A stretch of 22,605 bases of DNA from Burkholderiaceae bacterium. Its GTDB lineage: Bacteria > Pseudomonadota > Gammaproteobacteria > Burkholderiales > Burkholderiaceae. The stretch spans positions 1-22,605 of the forward strand of contig CANBPJ010000014.1 of NCBI GenBank assembly GCA_947371415.1. Reading direction: 5' to 3'. A program made the position numbers and the translations under genes. Below, in pieces: positions 8,480-16,089 of this stretch. The stretch's first letter is position 1. Each line of letters starts with the position of its first letter. The notes beneath the pieces are model-generated. The model was not told the DNA's origin, did not search any database, and worked only from the letters and a program-made list of their open reading frames with translations.

Positions 8480-9493
8480 ATGGATGATCGCTCCCGCGCC
8501 TTACTGAAAACCCTCATCGAGCGCTATATCGAAGAGGGGCAGCCCATTGGCTCCCGAACCCTTTCTCGGTTCTCGGGGCTAGATCTGTCTGCGGCCACGA
8601 TTCGCAATGTGATGGCCGATTTAGAGGAAATGGGTCTGGTGACCAGCCCCCATACTTCTGCTGGGCGCATTCCCACCCCGAGAGGCTATCGCCTCTTTGT
8701 GGATACGATGGTGACCGTTCGCCCTCTAGAAGAAATGGCTGCCCGCGAGATGGAAAAAGGGCTTTTGCCAGATTCTCCACAAAGGGTGATGAATTCAGCT
8801 GCACAAATTTTGTCTAATTTGACCCATTTTGCTGGGGTGGTCATGACGCCCAAGCGGGCTCAGGTGTTTAAGCATATTGAGTTTTTGAGATTGGGCGAGG
8901 GCAAGATCTTGCTCATCATGGTGACCCCTGAAGGGGATGTTCAAAACCGCATTCTGCCCACCACGCAGGACTACACCCCTAGCCAACTGGTTGAAGCGGG
9001 AAACTATATCAATGTGCAATTTGCAGGCAAGAGCTTTGCTGAGGTCCGGGCGCATCTCGCTTCGGATCTGGATAATTTGCGCACTGATATCTCTGGTTTG
9101 ATGGCTCTGGCATTGCATAGTGGCGTTAGTGACTATGGCATGGGTCAAGGGGATATGTTGCTATCCGGAGAGCGTCGCTTGCTCAATGTGGGCGACCTGA
9201 GCACCAATCTGGATAAGTTGCGCAAGATGTTTGACATGCTTGAGCAGAAATCCGTCTTAATGCAGTTGTTGGATGTCTCGAGCCATGCTGATGGCATTCA
9301 GATCTTTATTGGTGGTGAAAGCGACCTTCTGCCGTATGAAGATTTGGCAGTAATTAGCGCACCCTACAGCGTCGATGGGCAGATTGTTGGAACCCTCGGC
9401 GTCATTGGGCCTACTCGCATGGCATATGATCGCGTCATCCCGATTGTTGACATTACCTCTAAATTGTTATCGGGTGCGCTGAGCTCCTCATGA
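8480..9493 (+). CDS. hrcA: Heat-inducible transcription repressor HrcA
   Basis: HrcA represses chaperone operons, typically groESL, by binding CIRCE inverted repeats; its folding is assisted by GroEL. The 337-residue product has the expected N-terminal winged-helix domain (RALLKTLIERYIEEGQPIGS, then SAATIRNVMADLEEMGLV) with the family signature TSAGRIPTPRGYRLFVD. The remaining HrcA domain ends with GTLGVIGPTRMAYDRVIPIVD. The start agrees with the family N-terminus, yet there is no Shine-Dalgarno sequence in the 37-nt gap shared with nadK. No CIRCE element (TTAGCACTC-N9-GAGTGCTAA) is visible in the intergenic regions of this window, so its targets are probably elsewhere on the chromosome. hemH follows after 45 nt. 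Confidence 0.97.
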   Translation: MDDRSRALLKTLIERYIEEGQPIGSRTLSRFSGLDLSAATIRNVMADLEEMGLVTSPHTSAGRIPTPRGYRLFVDTMVTVRPLEEMAAREMEKGLLPDSPQRVMNSAAQILSNLTHFAGVVMTPKRAQVFKHIEFLRLGEGKILLIMVTPEGDVQNRILPTTQDYTPSQLVEAGNYINVQFAGKSFAEVRAHLASDLDNLRTDISGLMALALHSGVSDYGMGQGDMLLSGERRLLNVGDLSTNLDKLRKMFDMLEQKSVLMQLLDVSSHADGIQIFIGGESDLLPYEDLAVISAPYSVDGQIVGTLGVIGPTRMAYDRVIPIVDITSKLLSGALSSS

Positions 9494-9538
9494 CGCTAGT
9501 ATTTTCTTCTTGCTCTCCTTAATTAAGACGGATCCCCC

Positions 9539-10633
9539 TTGAATCAAAATCCCCATTTACGCCCCTCGAAGACAGCGGTTTTATTGCTGAACTTAGGTAC
9601 ACCATCTGCGCCAACTGCTAAAGCAGTCAGGTCGTACCTAAAAGAATTTTTATCCGATCCTCGAGTAGTAGAAATCCCGCGAATTATTTGGTGGTGCATC
9701 TTGAATGGCATTATTTTGCCGATTCGTAGTGGTGCCTCAGCAAAGAAATATGCTTCGATTTGGTTACCAAAGTTGGGCTCCCCTTTAATGCACTACTCAC
9801 GTTTGCAAGCAAAAGAATTGGGCGAGAAATTCGCTCATCACGGTCAAGTGGTGTTGGTTGATCTGGCGATGCGCTATGGCCAGCCATCTACCCAGCAAGC
9901 CCTGGAGGCCCTTCAGGCACAGGGCATGGAGCGCCTCTTGTTATTACCGCTATATCCACAGTATTCGGCGACAACTACTGCTTCAAGCTTTGATGAAGTC
10001 TTTCGGGTTCTGGGAACATGGCGCAACCAGCCGGAGTTGCGTCTAGTAAAGCACTATCACGACAACCCTGCATACATCACAGCCTTGCGTGATCAAGTGC
10101 TTGGTGCATGGGATAAAGACGGACGCCCTGATTTTGCAAGCGGTGATCGCCTAGTGATGTCTTTCCATGGCCTGCCAAAGCGGAATTTAATGAAGGGCGA
10201 TCCTTACCATTGCGAGTGCCTGAAAACAGGTCGCTTGCTCGGCGAATCTTTGGGTTTAGAGCCTGGACAATATTTAGTGACTTTTCAGTCTCGCTTTGGT
10301 AAAGCGGAGTGGCTCAAGCCCTACACAGCGCCAACCATTGAAAAGCTCGGTAAAGAGGGTTGTCAGCGAGTCGATATTTTTTGCCCAGGCTTTCCAGCTG
10401 ATTGCTTGGAGACGCTAGAGGAGATTGCTATGGAGGCCCGTGAGATCTTCTTGGAGCATGGTGGAAAAGATTACCGCTATATCCCCTGTCTCAATAGCAA
10501 CCCGAAGTGGATTGAGGCGATGTATGACATTGCCCAGGAGCATTTGTCCGGCTGGAGTTTGGGTGTGGAGTCCGACGCAGTATTGGCGGAGCGTGATCGC
10601 TTGGCTGAGTTAGCTAAAGCTAGAATTACTTAA
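9539..10633 (+). CDS. hemH: Ferrochelatase
   Basis: HemH inserts Fe2+ into protoporphyrin IX, the last step of protoheme synthesis, at the membrane-cytoplasm interface. The 364-residue protein shows the family opening AVLLLNLGTPSAPTAKAVRSYL, then EFLSDPRVVEIP, the YPQYSATTTAS motif and SFHGLP, where His210 is the expected iron/porphyrin ligand. The C-terminal block has FCPGFPADCLETLEEI. The start is TTG at 9539: an in-frame stop lies at 9524-9526, no ATG or GTG intervenes, and GGA stands 6 nt upstream. It follows hrcA by 45 nt and ends 11 bp before the grpE sigma-32 promoter. It is therefore probably transcribed with hrcA rather than with the chaperones. Confidence 0.96.
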   Translation: MNQNPHLRPSKTAVLLLNLGTPSAPTAKAVRSYLKEFLSDPRVVEIPRIIWWCILNGIILPIRSGASAKKYASIWLPKLGSPLMHYSRLQAKELGEKFAHHGQVVLVDLAMRYGQPSTQQALEALQAQGMERLLLLPLYPQYSATTTASSFDEVFRVLGTWRNQPELRLVKHYHDNPAYITALRDQVLGAWDKDGRPDFASGDRLVMSFHGLPKRNLMKGDPYHCECLKTGRLLGESLGLEPGQYLVTFQSRFGKAEWLKPYTAPTIEKLGKEGCQRVDIFCPGFPADCLETLEEIAMEAREIFLEHGGKDYRYIPCLNSNPKWIEAMYDIAQEHLSGWSLGVESDAVLAERDRLAELAKARIT

Positions 10634-10644
10634 ACTCCGGCACA

Positions 10645-10672
10645 CTTGAAATTGCTTTGATTGACCCCATAT
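10645..10672 (+). promoter_or_regulatory. Sigma-32 (RpoH) heat-shock promoter of grpE
   Basis: The -35 element CTTGAAA (10645-10651) and the -10 element CCCCATAT (10665-10672) are separated by 13 nt. Both match the RpoH consensus CTTGAAA / CCCCATnT in full. Transcription should start near 10679, giving a leader of roughly 37 nt before the grpE ATG. The promoter begins 11 bp after the hemH stop. Confidence 0.9.
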
Positions 10673-10715
10673 TGTTGAGAAGTAGCCATTCTGATAGAAA
10701 AGTGAATTTGCACCT

Positions 10716-11270
10716 ATGACCCAAGAAAATCAAAACCCAGCTTCTGAGCAGGAGCATATTGCCGCAGAGACTCCGGCTGAAGGTGGAGCTGAAGCTTCCG
10801 TTCCTGAAGTAAAAACACCCGAGCAAGAAATTGCCGAGTTGAACCAAAAGCTCACAGAGATGCAAGATAACTACCTGCGCGCTAAGGCTGAAGGTGAAAA
10901 CATTCGTCGCCGAGCTGTAGAAGATATTTCTAAAGCCCATAAGTTTGCAATTGAGAGTTTTGCCGAGCATCTCGTGCCAGTAACGGATAGCTTGTATGCC
11001 GCTCTTAATGCTGAGGCAGTCGATGCCAAGGCCTTTAAAGAGGGCCTAGAGATCACTTTGAAGCAACTCTTATCTGCCTTCGAAAAAGGCCGTTTAACTG
11101 AAATTAATCCTGCTTCGGGTGATAAGTTTGACCCTCACCATCATCAAGCAATTGCCTCTATTCCTTCGGATCAGGAGGCTAATACTGTGGTTTCAGTGCT
11201 CCAGAGGGGTTATTCCATTGCCGATCGCATTTTGCGCCCAGCCTTAGTTACTGTTAGCACACCTAAATAA
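10716..11270 (+). CDS. grpE: Nucleotide exchange factor GrpE
   Basis: GrpE releases ADP from DnaK and acts as a thermosensor in the DnaK-DnaJ-GrpE chaperone cycle in the cytoplasm. The 184-residue protein (197 in E. coli) has a disordered, acidic N-terminus (residues 1-35), a long coiled coil (about 36-90, EIAELNQKLTEMQDNYLRAKAEGENIRRR) and the C-terminal beta domain. The typical GDKFDPHHHQAIASIPS and VLQRGYSIADRILRPALVTVS blocks are present. The ATG has no clear Shine-Dalgarno sequence. Its own sigma-32 promoter lies upstream and a strong intrinsic terminator follows, so grpE is probably transcribed separately from dnaK. Confidence 0.97.
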   Translation: MTQENQNPASEQEHIAAETPAEGGAEASVPEVKTPEQEIAELNQKLTEMQDNYLRAKAEGENIRRRAVEDISKAHKFAIESFAEHLVPVTDSLYAALNAEAVDAKAFKEGLEITLKQLLSAFEKGRLTEINPASGDKFDPHHHQAIASIPSDQEANTVVSVLQRGYSIADRILRPALVTVSTPK

Positions 11271-11277
11271 CTGGAAA

Positions 11278-11319
11278 AAAACCTTAAACAAGGCAGTTTT
11301 TCTGGGTTTTTAAGGTTTT
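11278..11319 (+). repeat. 11-bp inverted repeat directly after grpE
   Basis: AAAACCTTAAA (11278-11288) and TTTAAGGTTTT (11309-11319) are exact reverse complements around a 20-nt loop, starting 7 nt after the grpE stop. The stem is A/T rich with only two G-C pairs. The loop contains AAGGCAG (11290-11296), the same heptamer that forms the left arm of the terminator further down (11352-11358). It could therefore compete for that terminator's right arm. It may be a weak terminator, a 3'-end stabiliser, or part of an alternative fold. Confidence 0.45.
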
Positions 11320-11348
11320 CAGGAGCGTAATGTGGGGAAGGTAGGATA

Positions 11349-11380
11349 AAAAAGGCAGATTTCTGCCTTTTTGCTCTTTT
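11349..11380 (+). terminator. Rho-independent terminator between grpE and dnaK
   Basis: AAAAAGGCAG (11349-11358) and CTGCCTTTTT (11363-11372) form a perfect 10-bp stem around an ATTT loop. The right arm ends in a T-run, and the sequence continues T-rich to 11380. The A-run on the left side also makes it look bidirectional. It lies between grpE and the dnaK promoter, whose -35 begins at 11385. Confidence 0.85.
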
Positions 11381-11384
11381 GGCC

Positions 11385-11412
11385 CTTGAATTCCAGCTTT
11401 CTGACCCCATTT
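11385..11412 (+). promoter_or_regulatory. Sigma-32 (RpoH) heat-shock promoter of dnaK
   Basis: The -35 element CTTGAAT (11385-11391, 6 of 7) and the -10 element CCCCATTT (11405-11412, full match to CCCCATnT) are separated by 13 nt, the same spacing as at grpE. Transcription should start near 11419, giving a leader of about 57 nt. It follows the grpE terminator directly. Confidence 0.88.
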
Positions 11413-11475
11413 ATTGAATATCGATTTATTCGCAGTTTTACAAAATTACACATAACTTAATTTTTTGGAGCCATT

Positions 11476-13410
11476 ATGGGAAAGATTATCGGAATTGACT
11501 TAGGAACCACGAACTCGTGCGTTTCCGTTGTTGAAAACAATGCACCTAAAGTTGTTGAGAACGCTGAGGGCGGTCGCACAACCCCATCCATCATTGCTTA
11601 CGTTGAAGACGGCGAAGTATTGGTTGGCGCACCTGCTAAGCGTCAATCAGTGACCAATCCTAAAAATACGATCTACGCGGTAAAACGCTTGATGGGTCGT
11701 AAATTTACCGATGCTGAAGTGCAAAAAGACATCGGTTTAATGCCTTACAAAATTGTTCAGGCTGATAACGGCGATGCATGGGTTGAGGCACGCGACAAAA
11801 AAATGGCGCCACAGCAAGTATCCGCAGAAATCCTGCGCAAAATGAAAAAGACTGCCGAAGACTACCTCGGTGAAGAAGTGACTGAAGCGGTGATTACTGT
11901 TCCTGCTTACTTCAACGATAGCCAACGTCAGGCAACCAAAGATGCTGGTCGTATTGCTGGTTTGGATGTGAAGCGCATCATCAATGAGCCAACTGCAGCT
12001 GCTTTGGCATTTGGTTTGGATAAGCAAGACAAGGTGGATCGCAAGATTGCTGTGTATGACTTGGGCGGCGGTACATTCGACGTCTCCATCATTGAAATTG
12101 CTAACGTAGATGGCGAGAAGCAGTTCGAAGTGCTCTCTACCAACGGCGACACTTTCTTGGGCGGTGAGGACTTTGACCAGCGCATCATTGACTGGATCAT
12201 TGCTGAGTTCAAGAAAGAACAAGGCGTGGATTTGAGTAAGGACGTATTGGCATTGCAACGATTGAAAGACGCCGCTGAAAAGGCCAAGATCGAATTGTCA
12301 TCTGCTCAACAAACTGAAATCAATTTGCCATACGTCACTGCTGATGCAAGTGGTCCTAAGCATTTGAACTTGAAGCTCACTCGCGCGAAGTTGGAGTCCT
12401 TGGTAGAAGAGTTGATCAGCCGTACAGCTGGCCCTTGCTTGACTGCGATTAAAGATGCTGGTGTGAATCCCGCTGAAATCGACGACGTCATTTTGGTTGG
12501 CGGTCAAACCCGTATGCCGGCTGTTCAGGACAAAGTCAAAGAGATTTTCGGCAAAGAGCCACGTAAGGATGTGAACCCCGACGAAGCGGTTGCTGTTGGT
12601 GCGGCGATTCAGGGTTCAGTATTGTCTGGCGATCGTAAAGACGTATTACTCTTGGATGTGACTCCACTGTCACTGGGTATCGAAACCTTGGGCGGCGTAA
12701 TGACCAAGATGATTCCAAAGAACACGACTATTCCTACTAAGCATTCACAGGTGTACTCCACCGCGGAAGATAACCAGCCTGCGGTAACGATTAAGTGTTT
12801 CCAGGGTGAGCGTGAAATGGCGGCTGCCAATAAATTACTCGGCGAGTTTAATTTGGAAGGCATTGCTCCAGCACAACGCGGTATGCCGCAAATTGAAGTG
12901 ACCTTTGATATTGATGCCAACGGTATTTTGCATGTCACCGCAAAAGATAAAACTACTGGTAAAGAAAACAAGATCACCATTAAGGCAAACTCTGGTTTGA
13001 CTGAAGAGGAAATTCTGCGCATGGTCAAAGACGCTGAAGCCAATGCCGATGAAGATAAAAAAGCATTGGAGCTGGTAACAGCCCGCAATACTGCTGATGC
13101 TTTGGCTCACTCCACCAAGAAGGCTTTGGAAGAGCATGGTGCCACTTTGGAGGCGTCTGAGAAAGAAGCTATTGAAGCTGCCTTGAAAGAATTGGACGAA
13201 GCAATCAAGGGTAGCGATAAAGCTGCCATTGAAGCGAAGACCGAAGCTTTGGGTAAGGCAAGTCAGAAGCTGGGCGAAAAAGCCATGGCCGCTGAGCAAG
13301 CAAAAGCCGGTGGTGCTGCTCCTGGCGCGGCTCCTGGTGGCGCACAAGGTGCAGCTCCTGATGCTGACGTAGTGGATGCTGATTTCAAAGAAGTGGATGA
13401 CAAGAAGTAA
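11476..13410 (+). CDS. dnaK: Hsp70 chaperone DnaK
   Basis: DnaK is the cytoplasmic Hsp70 that binds exposed hydrophobic segments of client proteins in an ATP-driven cycle with DnaJ and GrpE. The 644-residue protein (638 in E. coli) opens with the Hsp70 signature GIDLGTTNSCVSVVE. The phosphate-2 motif VYDLGGGTFDVSI and VILVGGQTRMPAVQ follow in the ATPase domain (about 1-385). The linker reads DVLLLDVTPLSLGIET. The substrate-binding domain (TIPTKHSQVYST onward) leads to a helical lid and a Gly/Ala/Pro tail ending in VVDADFKEVDDKK. GGAG stands 5 nt before the ATG. It has its own sigma-32 promoter. dnaJ follows after about 100 nt containing a hairpin. Confidence 0.99.
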   Translation: MGKIIGIDLGTTNSCVSVVENNAPKVVENAEGGRTTPSIIAYVEDGEVLVGAPAKRQSVTNPKNTIYAVKRLMGRKFTDAEVQKDIGLMPYKIVQADNGDAWVEARDKKMAPQQVSAEILRKMKKTAEDYLGEEVTEAVITVPAYFNDSQRQATKDAGRIAGLDVKRIINEPTAAALAFGLDKQDKVDRKIAVYDLGGGTFDVSIIEIANVDGEKQFEVLSTNGDTFLGGEDFDQRIIDWIIAEFKKEQGVDLSKDVLALQRLKDAAEKAKIELSSAQQTEINLPYVTADASGPKHLNLKLTRAKLESLVEELISRTAGPCLTAIKDAGVNPAEIDDVILVGGQTRMPAVQDKVKEIFGKEPRKDVNPDEAVAVGAAIQGSVLSGDRKDVLLLDVTPLSLGIETLGGVMTKMIPKNTTIPTKHSQVYSTAEDNQPAVTIKCFQGEREMAAANKLLGEFNLEGIAPAQRGMPQIEVTFDIDANGILHVTAKDKTTGKENKITIKANSGLTEEEILRMVKDAEANADEDKKALELVTARNTADALAHSTKKALEEHGATLEASEKEAIEAALKELDEAIKGSDKAAIEAKTEALGKASQKLGEKAMAAEQAKAGGAAPGAAPGGAQGAAPDADVVDADFKEVDDKK

Positions 13411-13457
13411 TCCCGGATATTGAAAGCCATTTAACGCAGTTTAGAAGTAATTTAATA

Positions 13458-13482
13458 ACAAGTCGGCCTCGTGCCGACTTGT
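13458..13482 (+). other. Strong hairpin between dnaK and dnaJ
   Basis: ACAAGTCGGC (13458-13467) and GCCGACTTGT (13473-13482) make a perfect 10-bp stem with the 5-nt loop CTCGT. No U-tract follows (the next bases are GTCATTCAG), so full termination is not expected. Likely roles are partial attenuation, a processing site or a 3' stabiliser that lowers DnaJ relative to DnaK; these roles are inferred. An in-frame upstream GTG for dnaJ at 13471 lies in the loop and is an unlikely start. Confidence 0.6.
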
Positions 13483-13509
13483 GTCATTCAGGTTGTTGAG
13501 AGGAATTTT

Positions 13510-14640
13510 GTGCCTAAAAGTAAACGCGATTATTACGAGGTCCTTGGTGTTGCGAAAGGTGCCAGCGATGAGGAGCTAAAAAAGGCTTATCGGAAAATGG
13601 CGATGAAGCATCACCCCGATCGCAATCCCGATAGCAAAACAGCGGAAGCGCAATTTAAAGAAGTTAAAGAGGCTTACGAAACCTTAACGGATTCAAACAA
13701 ACGTGCCACATATGATCAGTATGGGCATGCAGGCCTCGATCAATCAGGTGGTTTTGGAGGCGGCGGTTTCGGCGGCGGCGGTTTTTCTGATGCCTTTGGC
13801 GATATCTTTGGCGATATCTTCGGTCAAGGTGGCGGGCGCCATGCGGGACCACAGGTCTATAAGGGCGCGGACTTACGTTACAACATGGAGATTACTCTCG
13901 AGCAGGCTGCCGAGGGTTACACCACTCAAATCCGGGTACCCAGCTGGAGTAATTGCAAGCCATGTCATGGCACTGGTGCTGAGCCTGGGAGTAAGGCGGA
14001 AAGATGTACAACTTGCGATGGCCATGGTCAGGTACGCGTCCAGCAAGGCTTTTTCTCGATGCAGCAAACCTGCCCCAAGTGCCGTGGTACAGGTGAATAT
14101 ATTCCTAAGCCGTGCAAGACTTGCCATGGCAGCGGAAAGCATAAAGAACAAAAGACACTCGAAATTAAAATCCCTGGGGGCATTGATGATGGTATGCGTG
14201 TGCGCTCAGTTGGTAATGGTGAGCCCGGCATCAATGGCGGCCCATCTGGCGATCTCTATGTAGAAGTGAGGGTAAAACCTCATCACGTGTTTGAGCGTGA
14301 TGGCAGTGATTTACATGTCCAGATGCCCATCTCCTTTACTACGGCAACCATTGGTGGTGATATTGAGGTGCCAACCCTTTCAGGGCGTGTTGAGTTCCCG
14401 ATTCCTGAGGGTACGCAGACTGGTAAAACATTCCGCTTGCGCAATAAAGGTATTAAGGGATTGCGCTCAACGATGGTCGGCGACTTGTTTGTTCACGTTG
14501 CCGTTGAGACGCCAGTCAAATTGACAGACGAGCAGAAAAAATTACTGCAAAAGTTTGATGACAGCCTGAAATCAGGTGGCGATAAACATAACCCGCATCA
14601 AAAGGGTTGGTTTGATGGCGTCAAAAGCTTCTTTAGTTAA
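13510..14640 (+). CDS. dnaJ: Hsp40 co-chaperone DnaJ
   Basis: DnaJ delivers substrates to DnaK and stimulates its ATPase. I place the start at GTG 13510: AGGA ends 5 nt upstream, the protein then begins like the family (PKSKRDYYEVLGV), and it is 376 residues long, the same as E. coli DnaJ. A GTG 13 codons further upstream sits in a hairpin loop and adds non-family sequence. Features in order are the J domain with HPD at residues 35-37, a Gly/Phe region (about 80-106, with the repeated GDIF unit), and a zinc-binding domain with four CxxCxGxG motifs (C149/C152, C166/C169, C188/C191, C202/C205). The C-terminal substrate-binding domains complete it. It is a full class A (type I) DnaJ. It is co-oriented with dnaK and converges with panB, leaving a 16-nt gap. 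Confidence 0.97.
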   Translation: MPKSKRDYYEVLGVAKGASDEELKKAYRKMAMKHHPDRNPDSKTAEAQFKEVKEAYETLTDSNKRATYDQYGHAGLDQSGGFGGGGFGGGGFSDAFGDIFGDIFGQGGGRHAGPQVYKGADLRYNMEITLEQAAEGYTTQIRVPSWSNCKPCHGTGAEPGSKAERCTTCDGHGQVRVQQGFFSMQQTCPKCRGTGEYIPKPCKTCHGSGKHKEQKTLEIKIPGGIDDGMRVRSVGNGEPGINGGPSGDLYVEVRVKPHHVFERDGSDLHVQMPISFTTATIGGDIEVPTLSGRVEFPIPEGTQTGKTFRLRNKGIKGLRSTMVGDLFVHVAVETPVKLTDEQKKLLQKFDDSLKSGGDKHNPHQKGWFDGVKSFFS

Positions 14641-14656
14641 TGGGTAGTTAGTAAGA

Positions 14657-15472
14657 TTAACCAGCAAAGCCGTGTTCGAGTCCTGGGAACTTTCCAGCTT
14701 TCACTTCCCGAACATAGGCTTTGACTGCGGCCTCAATAGAGGCGTGGCCATCCAAAAAGTTTTTAACAAACTTCGGTGGCTTGCCAGGGCTAATGCCCAG
14801 CATGTCTTGTAATACCAATACCTGCCCAGAGCAATCTGCTCCTGCGCCGATTCCGATGGTTGGAATGGAGAGGGATTCAGTAATGTGCTTGCCAAGCGAA
14901 GAAGGAATGGCTTCAAGCACCATCATTTGGGCACCAGCTTGCTCACAAGCAAGCGCTTGCTCCAGCATCAGGCTAGCAGCATCTTTGGATTTACCTTGAA
15001 CTTTGTAGCCGCCCAAGATGTGGACAGACTGGGGCAATAGACCTAGGTGGGCGCAAACTGGAACGCTACGCTCTACTAAATATTGAATGATGTCGATTTG
15101 CCAATCACCACCTTCGAGCTTGACCATATCAGCACCAGCACGCATCAACTCTGCCGCTGAATCTAGGGCTTGAGCGGGATCGCCATAGCTGGCAAAGGGA
15201 AGATCTGCGATCACAAAAGCATGTGAATTGGCGCGAGCTACACATTCTGTGTGATACGCCACATGCTCAACAGTGACGGGAGTAGTGCTGCTGTGACCTT
15301 GAATCACATTACCCAGGGAATCCCCAATGAGGATAGTTTCCACTCCGCAGCGATTGAGTAAGGCGGACATCGTGGAGTCATATGCCGTCAGCATGGTGAT
15401 TTTCTCGCCCTCGGCACGCATTGAGAGGAGTTTAGAAATCGTTATTGGCTTTTCGCCTTGCAGGTAACCCAT
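14657..15472 (-). CDS. panB: 3-methyl-2-oxobutanoate hydroxymethyltransferase
   Basis: PanB makes ketopantoate from 2-oxoisovalerate and 5,10-methylene-tetrahydrofolate, the committed step toward pantothenate and coenzyme A. The 271-residue protein (264 in E. coli) shows the family blocks KITMLTAYD, ILIGDSLGNVIQGH (Asp51, metal ligand), IADLPF (Asp90, metal ligand), GADMVKLEGG, AHLGLLPQSVHILGGYKVQG, VLEAIP (Glu187, the expected catalytic glutamate) and IGIGAGADCSGQVLVLQDMLG. It starts 17 nt after the folK stop, so folK and panB are likely co-transcribed. This pairing links folate and pantothenate synthesis, since PanB uses a folate cofactor. panC is not next to it in this window. Confidence 0.97.
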   Translation of the reverse strand: MGYLQGEKPITISKLLSMRAEGEKITMLTAYDSTMSALLNRCGVETILIGDSLGNVIQGHSSTTPVTVEHVAYHTECVARANSHAFVIADLPFASYGDPAQALDSAAELMRAGADMVKLEGGDWQIDIIQYLVERSVPVCAHLGLLPQSVHILGGYKVQGKSKDAASLMLEQALACEQAGAQMMVLEAIPSSLGKHITESLSIPTIGIGAGADCSGQVLVLQDMLGISPGKPPKFVKNFLDGHASIEAAVKAYVREVKAGKFPGLEHGFAG

Positions 15473-15489
15473 GGCGTGAGTTTAATGAA

Positions 15490-16017
15490 TTAATGCGCTG
15501 ATTGGCTATAAACCGGTTTTTCACCACAATTACAGTTGCGGCAAGAGAGTTTTTCGATACGCTGGTCCGCAACTTGGGGTAAATAGGTCTTGAGCTCACC
15601 CCAGTTCGGCAAAAAGAAGTCGGGAGCAATTTCCAGGAGTGGCAGAAGAACAAATGAACGTTCAATAATTCTTGGGTGGGGCAGCGTTAACTCAGAGTCT
15701 TCTTGAAATACGCCTTCAAAGGACAGAATATCCAAATCTAAAGTTCGGGGTGCGTTAGTGTAAGGCCGCTCACGCCCAAACTCTTGCTCAACAGCTTGGC
15801 AGACGTGCAGAAGACCATAAGGACTTAATTGGGTCTCAATCTCAATCACTGCATTGATGTAGTCGCCGCCAGTGGCTTGAAAAGGCGCACTCTGGTAGAA
15901 ACAGCTTTTAGTCAGAACTTGGAGTTCACAGCGTTGCGCAAGGCAAATAATCGCGTCAGTAATGAGCTGACGTGTGTCGCCGATATTGCCACCAAATCCG
16001 ATAAAAGCTCGAGCCAT
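15490..16017 (-). CDS. folK: 2-amino-4-hydroxy-6-hydroxymethyldihydropteridine pyrophosphokinase
   Basis: FolK transfers pyrophosphate from ATP to 6-hydroxymethyl-7,8-dihydropterin in folate synthesis. Family motifs are AFIGFGGNIGD near the N-terminus, SAPFQATGGDYINAV, the HPPK signature NAPRTLDLDIL (Asp94 and Asp96 bind Mg2+), and LPHPRIIERSFVLLPL. Two ATGs lie 6 nt apart. I choose the second (16015-16017) because GGG ends 6 nt before it, whereas the first (16021-16023) abuts the GGG. The product is 175 residues, longer than the usual 155-165. The extra tail holds a CRNCNC cluster (Cys159, 162, 164). It follows pcnB by 72 nt and precedes panB by 17 nt. Confidence 0.95.
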   Translation of the reverse strand: MARAFIGFGGNIGDTRQLITDAIICLAQRCELQVLTKSCFYQSAPFQATGGDYINAVIEIETQLSPYGLLHVCQAVEQEFGRERPYTNAPRTLDLDILSFEGVFQEDSELTLPHPRIIERSFVLLPLLEIAPDFFLPNWGELKTYLPQVADQRIEKLSCRNCNCGEKPVYSQSAH

Positions 16018-16089
16018 GTACATCCCAAACGAGAAATAAAACGATACGAAACTACCGAATCTACTTTACTGAATTTTCCTAAAGTCTGC

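Noticed and set aside
8443..8517. Longer NadK start giving 326 residues
   Set aside because: The extra 25 residues overlap the start of hrcA on the other strand and do not resemble NAD kinase N-termini; the ATG at 8440-8442 gives the family length.
13471..13509. Upstream GTG start for dnaJ
   Set aside because: It lies in the loop of the dnaK-dnaJ hairpin, has no Shine-Dalgarno and adds 13 non-family residues; GTG 13510 has AGGA and gives the standard N-terminus and length.
13738..13830. Gly-rich and GGCGATATCTT tandem repeats in dnaJ as a mobile or unstable repeat
   Set aside because: They encode the normal Gly/Phe region and the DIFGDIFG segment of type I DnaJ.
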